From NCBI GenBank assembly GCA_030918015.1, contig JAUPTP010000163.1, positions 1 through 5,947 on the forward strand: a stretch of DNA of 5,947 nucleotides, in the 5' to 3' direction. Below the pieces are notes generated by a model, which did no database searches, had not been told where the DNA came from, and saw nothing but the letters and a program-made list of their open reading frames with translations. The stretch is from Pseudomonadota bacterium. GTDB lineage: Bacteria > Pseudomonadota > Gammaproteobacteria > Burkholderiales > Burkholderiaceae_C. The position numbers and the translations under genes were made by a program. This document shows positions 1-5,023 of this stretch, one piece after another; the stretch's first letter is position 1, and every line of letters starts with the position of its first letter.

Positions 1-72
1 ATCAAGAACGGCGCCCTGACGATGTTCACCTACAAGGCCGGCAAGCGCGAGCAGATCGCCGTCGTGCGCTGA
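1..72 (+). CDS. 3' end of an unidentified protein-coding gene
   Basis: Only the last 23 codons and the TGA stop (70-72) are present, so the product cannot be identified. The reading frame is supported by composition: all 23 sense codons end in G or C, as in the other genes here, and the stop is followed at once by terminator hairpins. The visible tail alternates hydrophobic and charged residues (IKNGALTMFTYKAGKREQIAVVR without its stop is the entire visible product, written here only to its first half: IKNGALTMFTY), which would suit a terminal beta-strand pair. I do not recognise a family from so short a piece. Confidence 0.75.
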   Translation: MKNGALTMFTYKAGKREQIAVVR

Positions 73-77
73 AGACG

Positions 78-130
78 GGCCGGTCTTCCCGGCCTCCAGC
101 GGATCATCCGGGGCTTCGGCCCCTTTTTTA
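78..130 (+). terminator. Tandem hairpins with intrinsic terminator for the left-end gene
   Basis: Two hairpins follow the stop codon. The first is GGCCGG (78-83) paired with CCGGCC (89-94) around a 5-nt loop. The second is GGGGC (110-114) paired with GCCCC (119-123) around the very stable TTCG tetraloop, followed directly by six T residues (124-129). The second is a textbook Rho-independent terminator. The first may only protect the 3' end of the mRNA. Confidence 0.9.
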
Positions 131-141
131 TTGAATCGCTC

Positions 142-171
142 TTTTCAATCAATTCGAGAACATGCTATAGT
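142..171 (+). promoter_or_regulatory. Likely sigma-70 promoter of the tRNA-Ser gene
   Basis: A -10 element TATAGT (166-171) is preceded by TGC (163-165), which forms an extended -10. A weak -35 match, TTTTCA (142-147), lies 18 bases upstream. Transcription would start near 177-179, a few bases before the mature tRNA 5' end at 184. The stretch is AT-rich compared with its surroundings and sits between a terminator and the tRNA, as expected for an independent tRNA unit. The extended -10 is convincing; the -35 is tentative. Confidence 0.6.
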
Positions 172-183
172 GTCGTTCTTTCC

Positions 184-273
<90 letters not shown>

Positions 274-283
274 GACATGAATG

Positions 284-318
284 AGCCCGAGTGATCAATA
301 GATTGCTCGGGCTTTTTC
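284..318 (+). terminator. Intrinsic terminator of the tRNA-Ser gene
   Basis: AGCCCGAG (284-291) pairs with CTCGGGCT (306-313). The stem can extend inward through weaker and wobble pairs (292-295 with 302-305) to a small loop, and a T-rich tail follows (313-317). It lies 10 bases after the tRNA CCA end, so it closes the tRNA transcript before the ATP-grasp gene. Confidence 0.9.
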
Positions 319-377
319 TTGGCTGCTTGAGAAAGCGGGGCGAACGCCAAGTCCCGGCATGACAAGATGGAGGTTCA

Positions 378-384
378 GGGAGGA
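378..384 (+). promoter_or_regulatory. Ribosome binding site that favours the TTG start at 394
   Basis: GGGAGGA (378-384) is a strong Shine-Dalgarno match, 9 bases before an in-frame TTG at 394-396. The alternative in-frame ATG at 367 has no purine-rich stretch at the right distance, and using it would place this site inside the coding sequence. This decides the start chosen for the ATP-grasp gene. Confidence 0.7.
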
Positions 385-393
385 CGCATCATC

Positions 394-1566
394 TTGGCAA
401 GCCACACGACGAGGGCAGGGCAGCCGCCTGTGCTGCTGACCTGGGGGGAATCGCGCATGGCGCTGGCGGCCACGCGGGCGCTGGGGCGCGCCGGTCTGCC
501 GGTGGCGGTGCTGGCCGAGCAGGCCTGGGCGCCGGCCTGGCGATCGCGCTTCTGCACCGAGGCGGTCCAGGCGCCGGATGCCGACAGCGGCGCGGCATAC
601 GCCGACTTTCTCGCGCAGCGCCTGCGGGCGCGGCCGCACTCGGGCCTCTTCTTCTGCGATGACCGCACGGCGCTGCTGGTCGGCCGGCAGCGCGAGCGCT
701 TCGCGCCGCTGGTGCCTTTCCTGCTGCCCGAGCAGCGCCATCTGGAGCTGACGCTCGACAAGAACGCCATGATGGCCTTCGCGCGCGAGCATGGCATTGG
801 CCTGCCGCTGACGGCCTGGCCGAGCGGCGCGGACGATCTCGAGCGGGCCTGCCGCGGCATGCGCTATCCGCTGCTGGTGAAGGGCTCGGGCGGCTTCGCC
901 TCGAGCCACCTGCGCATCGTGCATGATCCTGCGCAGGCCCGTGCCGCCTATGCCGAGATGGAACGCGAGCAGCAGCTCGGCGGCTTCACCGAGCCGCCGC
1001 ATCTGCAGGAGTATGTCGAGGGCACGGTCTTCAGCGCCCTGGCGCTGTGCCGTCAGGGCGAGCCGCTCGGGCTCTTCCAGATGCGCAAGCACCGCACCTT
1101 TCCGGTCTGGGGCGGTGTGTGCGTCGAGGCCGAGAGCGTCCATGAGCCCGAGCTCGAGCGCGCGGCCCGCGCGCTGCTGGCCGTGCTGCCGTGGCACGGG
1201 GTCATCGAGATCGAGTTCGTGCGTGACCGGCGCGATGGCCGCTTCCTGCTGATCGAGCCGAGCCCGGATCCGAACTGGGGGCTCGACCTGGCGATCGCTT
1301 CGGGCATGAATGTGCCCTTGCAGGCCTGGCGGCTCATGCAGGGACAGATCCCGAGCGTGGCGGATCTGCGCTACCGCGTCGGCCAGCGTTTCGTCTGGAT
1401 GCTGCCGGAGGGGCTGCTGCACCTGCGGGCCCGGCCGCGCTCGGCGTGGCCGCTGCTGTGGCGCAACCTCGATCCGCGCGTGGCGGCCGACTGGCGCCAG
1501 GGCGACGCCGGGCCGCTCAGGCCGCTGCTCGGGCGCACGCGCTGGCTGCTGGGCGCCGGGCGCTGA
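394..1566 (+). CDS. ATP-grasp domain protein (carboxylate-amine ligase-like)
   Basis: The product has 390 residues from the TTG start. The order is that of ATP-grasp ligases: an N-terminal Rossmann-like pre-ATP-grasp segment (about 11-110, opening with PPVLLTWGESRMALAATRAL), then DK at 122-123 at the start of the ATP-grasp fold, the nucleotide-binding lysine in LLVKGSGG (K163), EYVEG (206-210) for adenine or ribose contact, and acidic metal-binding strands VIEIEF (E272, E274) and LIEPSPDPNW (E288). Family members usually activate a carboxylate as acylphosphate and join it to an amine; the substrates here are unknown. The usual E-x-N-x-R metal/phosphate motif reads E288-P-S290-P-D292, so the Asn and Arg are replaced. 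There is no signal peptide, so it is probably cytoplasmic. The 70-residue C-terminal tail, rich in Arg, Trp and Leu, is outside the core fold. It converges on the acetyltransferase gene and may belong with it functionally. The fold is well supported; the reaction is not. Confidence 0.88.
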   Translation: MASHTTRAGQPPVLLTWGESRMALAATRALGRAGLPVAVLAEQAWAPAWRSRFCTEAVQAPDADSGAAYADFLAQRLRARPHSGLFFCDDRTALLVGRQRERFAPLVPFLLPEQRHLELTLDKNAMMAFAREHGIGLPLTAWPSGADDLERACRGMRYPLLVKGSGGFASSHLRIVHDPAQARAAYAEMEREQQLGGFTEPPHLQEYVEGTVFSALALCRQGEPLGLFQMRKHRTFPVWGGVCVEAESVHEPELERAARALLAVLPWHGVIEIEFVRDRRDGRFLLIEPSPDPNWGLDLAIASGMNVPLQAWRLMQGQIPSVADLRYRVGQRFVWMLPEGLLHLRARPRSAWPLLWRNLDPRVAADWRQGDAGPLRPLLGRTRWLLGAGR

Positions 1567-1580
1567 CCTGCGCCGGCGCC
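1552..1580. terminator. Strong hairpin at the convergent gene junction (possible bidirectional terminator)
   Basis: GGCGCCGG (1552-1559) pairs perfectly with CCGGCGCC (1573-1580). After a single bulged G1560, CGC (1561-1563) pairs with GCG (1570-1572), leaving the six-base loop TGACCT that holds the ATP-grasp stop codon. The near-symmetrical structure forms in RNA from either strand and ends just before the acetyltransferase stop codon (1582-1584). There is no T tract on either side, so it is not a classical intrinsic terminator. It may instead stabilise both 3' ends or pause polymerase. The pairing is seen directly; its function is inferred. Confidence 0.5.
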
Positions 1581-1581
1581 T

Positions 1582-2742
1582 TCAGGCCGGGTGGGTGTCC
1601 GCGGCCGACTTGTCCTCGGTGTGACCCAGGTGCAGCCAGTCGCGCATGCGCCGGGCGGCGAACAAGGGCAGCAGCCGGCCGGTTCGGTGGAAGAACTGCT
1701 GCGAGATCGTGTCGCGCCGGCCGGTCGCCCAGTCCTGCTTGTGGCGCTGGCGGCCGATCGAGGGCTGCATGCCCATCAGGTCGAACTCGTGCCACCCGGC
1801 GCCGAACATCGTCTTCATCAGCTCGGTGCGCAGCACGATGCCCGGCGACAGGTGGGCGAACTCGGGGTTGTAGGCGATGTGGCGCTCGTAGACCACGCCG
1901 TCGACCAGGAACAGCAGCGTCGCGGCGATGTCCTGCTCGCCGGTGCGCATGAAGTGGAACGCGGCCTGGCCGCGCTCGGCCAGGCTGCGGCACAGCTCGG
2001 CATAGAAGTGGCGATGCCGCGCATCCTTGCCCAGGCCGACGCCGAGGCTCGTGTCGCCTTTCCAGCTCATGCGCTCGAGCGCGATGAAGCGGTCCACCGC
2101 CGCGGCCATGTCGGTCGGCCGGTCGATGCGCTCGAACACCGGCGAGAGCGCCAAGACCTTCTTGCTGCGGTTGCGCCAGTTCGACTTCACCTTGGTGTCG
2201 ATCTGCTGCAGGTAGTCGTCGAAGCTGCCCTGCAGCGGCACGTGGAAGCCGATGCTGTCGACGGCCGTCTCGACATGGCTGGCCTTGACCAAGGCATTGC
2301 CCTCGTCCAGCGGCGCGGCCTGCTCGTGCAGGCGCAGCAGATCCCAGTCCTTGTACTCGCTCTGGAAGAAGTGCCCCAGCCGCTCCCACACCCGCGACGG
2401 CTCGATCTCGCAGAGCAGTCCCGGCCGGTCCCCCTCCCATTCGGCCAGCCAGTCGATCACCCGCGACGGGATGTGCATGTAGAGGAGATGGCTGACGATG
2501 AACGGCGCGATCGCGACCAGGCGGCCCTGCTCGCGCAGCGCCAGGACCAGCATCTGGTCCTGGTCCGTGTGGAAGCACGACCAGGCGGTGCGGATGTAGT
2601 CGACGGTGGTGAAGACCGAGCGGTGGGCGCTGCGGGCCTGCAGTTCACGCCAGGCGGCCTCGATGCGGTCGAGTTTCTCGGTGGAGTCGACGATCTCGAT
2701 CGAAATACTCGACAGAGAGGTGGATTTCTTGGTGTGCAGCAT
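1582..2742 (-). CDS. GNAT family acetyltransferase, CelD/BcsL type (Acetyltransf_6)
   Basis: The 386-residue product resembles the CelD/BcsL proteins, which have a double GNAT fold related to FemAB aminoacyltransferases. The N-terminal half (about 14-140) holds the lead-in SIEIVDSTEKLDRIEAAWREL and FTTVDYIRTAW. The Acetyltransf_6 domain spans about 175-325: SNWRNRSKK (187-195), LERMSWKGDTSLG (222-234), then YNPEFAHLSPGIVLRTELMK (291-310), the segment expected to bind the acyl donor, and the strand FDLMGM (320-325). Relatives are encoded in exopolysaccharide and surface-polymer loci, where acyl or aminoacyl transfer to a glycan is proposed; the substrate here cannot be told. There is no signal peptide or membrane segment. 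The ATG at 2742-2740 lacks a clear Shine-Dalgarno, so translation may be weak or leaderless, but I see no better start nearby. The gene converges with the ATP-grasp gene and diverges from the secretion operon. Confidence 0.88.
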   Translation of the reverse strand: MLHTKKSTSLSSISIEIVDSTEKLDRIEAAWRELQARSAHRSVFTTVDYIRTAWSCFHTDQDQMLVLALREQGRLVAIAPFIVSHLLYMHIPSRVIDWLAEWEGDRPGLLCEIEPSRVWERLGHFFQSEYKDWDLLRLHEQAAPLDEGNALVKASHVETAVDSIGFHVPLQGSFDDYLQQIDTKVKSNWRNRSKKVLALSPVFERIDRPTDMAAAVDRFIALERMSWKGDTSLGVGLGKDARHRHFYAELCRSLAERGQAAFHFMRTGEQDIAATLLFLVDGVVYERHIAYNPEFAHLSPGIVLRTELMKTMFGAGWHEFDLMGMQPSIGRQRHKQDWATGRRDTISQQFFHRTGRLLPLFAARRMRDWLHLGHTEDKSAADTHPA

Positions 2743-2918
2743 AAGAAATATTCTGTTCTGACGTGAAATTCTCAGTGACTCGCGAGAGGAAAATGGTTTG
2801 TTCGATGATGATGATCATTTGAATGATGTGTCTTGATCTCTGTCATCGATTTTTCTGGAGGAGCCCGCTGTTCTCGGGATGGACGAGGAAATTGGGCCCT
2901 CCGCCACAACGGGTACGG

Positions 2919-2930
2919 AATATTTCACGG
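2919..2930 (+). repeat. 12-bp direct repeat, copy 1 (AATATTTCACGG)
   Basis: This matches 2976-2987 exactly, with start points 57 bases apart. The core ATTTCACG also occurs inverted at 2762-2769, near the acetyltransferase start. GGGTAC lies just before this copy (2911-2916), and GGGTAC also overlaps the end of the second copy (2986-2991). It could be a regulator-binding site, but chance cannot be excluded. Confidence 0.5.
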
Positions 2931-2975
2931 CTTGCCATGGTGCTCGCTGCATCATGTGCGTTGGCATAGGTCGGC

Positions 2976-2987
2976 AATATTTCACGG
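2976..2987 (+). repeat. 12-bp direct repeat, copy 2 (AATATTTCACGG)
   Basis: This is the second exact copy of the repeat at 2919-2930. It runs into GGTACC (2987-2992). Directly after it, ACCTG (2990-2994) and CAGGT (3002-3006) can form a small stem with a 7-base loop. Its role is unknown. Confidence 0.5.
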
Positions 2988-3059
2988 GTACCTGTCGTAT
3001 CCAGGTGTTTTGGGGCGTGACAGTGAGGTTTTTTGCCTCGTGGAACGGGATCTATTTCG

Positions 3060-3092
3060 CCTGCTCCCCCGGACTGCGGGGATGGACGCAGG
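3060..3092 (+). other. Bulged hairpin in the probable TpsB leader
   Basis: An outer stem CCTGC (3060-3064) with GCAGG (3088-3092) continues into an inner stem TCCCC (3065-3069) with GGGGA (3078-3082). It has an 8-base loop and a 5-base bulge (3083-3087) on the 3' side. No T tract follows, so it is not a terminator. If the operon is transcribed from further upstream, this would be a structured element in the 5' untranslated leader. I do not match it to a known riboswitch class. Confidence 0.35.
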
Positions 3093-3260
3093 GAGAGGGG
3101 AGAGACAGCATGGGAACGCGCTCGATATGCAACGGGTTGGCATTTCCATGATTGATTCATGACTGCCGGCCGCGAGCAAAATGGTTTTTTATGGTGCCCC
3201 TGGAACTAAATATCCGTGTTGTTCAGGGGATATATCTTTGAATGTATTTCAAGGTTATTC

Positions 3261-4997
3261 ATGAACGTGAATTTCTGCTTGGGTCGTCGAGACGACCATG
3301 TCCTTCGCAGTGGTCCGGCATTTCAGATGGGGGGGCTGCTGTTCGGGTTGCTGTCGCTGGCTGCCCAGGCCCAGACCGTGCCGGATGCGGGCGCCCTGCT
3401 CAGGCAAGTCGAGTCTGGCAAGGAGATCGAGTTGCCTGCACGCGGGCCCAGTGACGAGAAGGCCTCATCCCAGGATGATCGTGCCGCTTCGGGCGTGCAG
3501 GTCACGGTGCGTCGGTTCGATTTCTCTGGCAACACGCTGCTGGGGCGTGAGCAGCTCGAGCCGGTGCTGGCTGACTATCTGGGACGCCCGCTGGACTTCG
3601 CTCGCCTGCAGGAAGCTGCGGCCGTGGTGGCTCGTACCTATCGCGAGGCGGGCTGGGTCGTGCGTGTGAGTCTGCCCCGGCAGGACATCCTGGACGGCGT
3701 GGTGACGCTGCAGATCCAGGAGGCGGTCTTCGGGCAGGTGCTGGTCGAGGGTGAGGTCCCGACTCTGGTGCCGGTCGAGCAGCTGAAGGCCTACGTGCAG
3801 GCCGGGCAGCCGGAGCAGGCGCCCGTGAGCGCGCCGGCGCTGGAGCGCGCGCTGCTGCTGGCCGGAGATCTGCCGGGGGTGGCGGTGGCGGGCGTGCTGC
3901 AGCGCGGCAGCGCTCCGAACCAGACCGATCTGGTGCTGCGGGCGGCCGATGGCGAGCGGCTGCTGGGCCGGGTCAGCCTGGACAACCTGGGCTCGCATTC
4001 GACCGGGCGCACCCGGCTGGGCGTGACGGCCGCCCTCAACAGCCCGGCCCGCATCGGCGACCAGGCCCAGGCCAGCCTGGTGCACACCGAGGGCAGCGAC
4101 TACCTGCGTCTGGACTACAGCGTGCCGGTCGGGTCGGAGGGCTGGCGGGTGGGGGTGCAGGCCTCGCATTTCCGCTACCGGCTCACGGCCGACGAATTTG
4201 CGGCGCTGGACGCGCGGGGCCGCTCGAACAGCGCCGGCGTGAACGCGGTGTATCCGCTGCTGCGCTCGCGGCAGCAGAACCTGTTCCTGAATCTGCGCTA
4301 TGACCAGAACCGCTTCGACAACCGCTCGGGCGCGGACGTGGTCAGCGATCACGGCGTCGACGCCTGGGCGGTGGCGCTCAACGGCAATCTCTATGACGAC
4401 TGGGGGCGCGGTGGCGCCAGCGAGCTGCGGCTCGACTGGGTGCGCGGCCGGGTGGACCTGAGCGGCTCGCCGTCGCAGGCCAGCGATGCGCTGACCACGC
4501 GCACGCAAGGCCAGTACGGCCGGGTGCGCTGGCAGGTCTCGCGCCTGCAGATGCTGGACCACGACCTCTCGCTGCATGGCCAGTACTCCGGCCAGCGGGC
4601 GACGAAGAACCTCGATTCGTCGGAGAAGTTCTTCCTGGGCGGCGCGGACGGTGTGCGGGCCTATCCGACGAGCGAGGCCGGCGGCTCGGAGGGGCAGCTG
4701 CTGCGGCTGGAGCTGCGCAAGCGCTTCGGGCCGAGCTGGTCGGCCAGCGCCTTCCATGACTGGGGCCGCGTCACGGTCAACCGCAACAACGACTTTGCCG
4801 GGGCCGCAGCGGTCAACACCTACAGCCTGCGCGGACATGGCCTGTCGCTGGCCTGGTCGCCGGTGCCCAGCCTGAACCTGAAAGTCACCTGGGCACGGCG
4901 TGAAGGGGAGAACCCCGCCGCCCTGGCCAGCGGGCGAGACCAGGACGGCACGCTGGCCCGTGACCGTTTCTGGCTCAGCGCCGCCCTGTCGTTCTGA
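3261..4997 (+). CDS. TpsB outer-membrane transporter (ShlB/FhaC/HecB family)
   Basis: The 578-residue product is the pore of a two-partner secretion system in the Omp85 superfamily. The ATG at 3261 follows AAGG (3251-3254) at 6 bases. A GTG at 3216 would add 15 residues unlike a signal peptide. The signal peptide has a long basic n-region, a hydrophobic core MGGLLFGLLSLAAQA (23-37) and a likely cut after AQA. A linker (38-78) is where FhaC relatives carry the plug helix. POTRA 1 spans about 79-154 (VTVRRFDFSGNTLL, then AGWVVRVSLPRQDI) and POTRA 2 about 155-230. The ShlB-type barrel runs from about 235 to the C-terminal Phe578, with ending FWLSAALSF as the outer-membrane insertion signal. The L6 loop motif, usually VRGY, reads VRAYP (465-469). 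The protein sits in the outer membrane, binds the TPS domain of its partner and exports it. The partner gene begins 26 bases downstream, so the two are surely co-transcribed. Confidence 0.95.
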   Translation: MNVNFCLGRRDDHVLRSGPAFQMGGLLFGLLSLAAQAQTVPDAGALLRQVESGKEIELPARGPSDEKASSQDDRAASGVQVTVRRFDFSGNTLLGREQLEPVLADYLGRPLDFARLQEAAAVVARTYREAGWVVRVSLPRQDILDGVVTLQIQEAVFGQVLVEGEVPTLVPVEQLKAYVQAGQPEQAPVSAPALERALLLAGDLPGVAVAGVLQRGSAPNQTDLVLRAADGERLLGRVSLDNLGSHSTGRTRLGVTAALNSPARIGDQAQASLVHTEGSDYLRLDYSVPVGSEGWRVGVQASHFRYRLTADEFAALDARGRSNSAGVNAVYPLLRSRQQNLFLNLRYDQNRFDNRSGADVVSDHGVDAWAVALNGNLYDDWGRGGASELRLDWVRGRVDLSGSPSQASDALTTRTQGQYGRVRWQVSRLQMLDHDLSLHGQYSGQRATKNLDSSEKFFLGGADGVRAYPTSEAGGSEGQLLRLELRKRFGPSWSASAFHDWGRVTVNRNNDFAGAAAVNTYSLRGHGLSLAWSPVPSLNLKVTWARREGENPAALASGRDQDGTLARDRFWLSAALSF

Positions 4998-5012
4998 ACA
5001 AGACAAGCATCT

Positions 5013-5016
5013 GGAG
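5013..5016 (+). promoter_or_regulatory. Ribosome binding site of the TpsA gene
   Basis: GGAG (5013-5016) stands 7 bases before the ATG at 5024, inside the 26-base gap after the TpsB stop codon. No terminator or promoter fits in this gap, which supports translation of TpsA from the TpsB mRNA. Confidence 0.75.
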
Positions 5017-5023
5017 CATTCCC

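Larger units (their letters stand above)
2743..3260. other. Long AT-richer intergenic region between divergent genes
   Basis: These 518 bases separate the minus-strand acetyltransferase start from the TpsB start and must hold the promoters for both directions. Open frames in this stretch have low-complexity His, Trp, Arg and Cys content and lack the G/C third-position bias of the real genes, so I call no gene. It contains a 12-bp direct repeat, an imperfect longer repeat pair near its two ends, a bulged hairpin at 3060-3092 and an inverted repeat CATGA-N5-TCATG (3147-3161). I could not settle on a -35/-10 pair. TATATC at 3231-3236 is a possible -10 for the secretion operon but has no good -35. 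Confidence 0.6.

Noticed and set aside
295..1422. Minus-strand open frame opposite the ATP-grasp gene
   Set aside because: The composition is dominated by Arg, Ala, Gln and His, which is the usual antisense shadow of a high-GC gene. It has no motifs and overlaps the tRNA terminator.
1591..2766. Plus-strand open frame opposite the acetyltransferase (391 codons)
   Set aside because: The minus-strand product has recognisable GNAT motifs, while this frame gives repetitive Val, Gln, His and Arg sequence with no fold.
2800..2830. GATGAT-rich stretch with the palindrome ATGATCAT
   Set aside because: It is short and low in complexity, with too few units to call a tandem repeat array or CRISPR.
2833..3162. 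Possible small gene of 109 codons in the intergenic region, starting with TTG
   Set aside because: There is no ribosome binding site and no G/C third-position bias, and the composition is rich in His, Arg, Trp and Cys. An equally long frame lies opposite it (2843-3160), as expected of non-coding DNA.
3216..3260. GTG start that extends TpsB by 15 residues
   Set aside because: The extra residues do not resemble a signal peptide start, there is no Shine-Dalgarno, and the ATG at 3261 has AAGG at the right distance.
3465..5006. Long open frame on the minus strand opposite TpsB (513 codons)
   Set aside because: It is a mirror of the GC-rich TpsB gene. Its translation is rich in Arg, Gln, His and Ala with no family features, while the plus-strand frame has clear domains.
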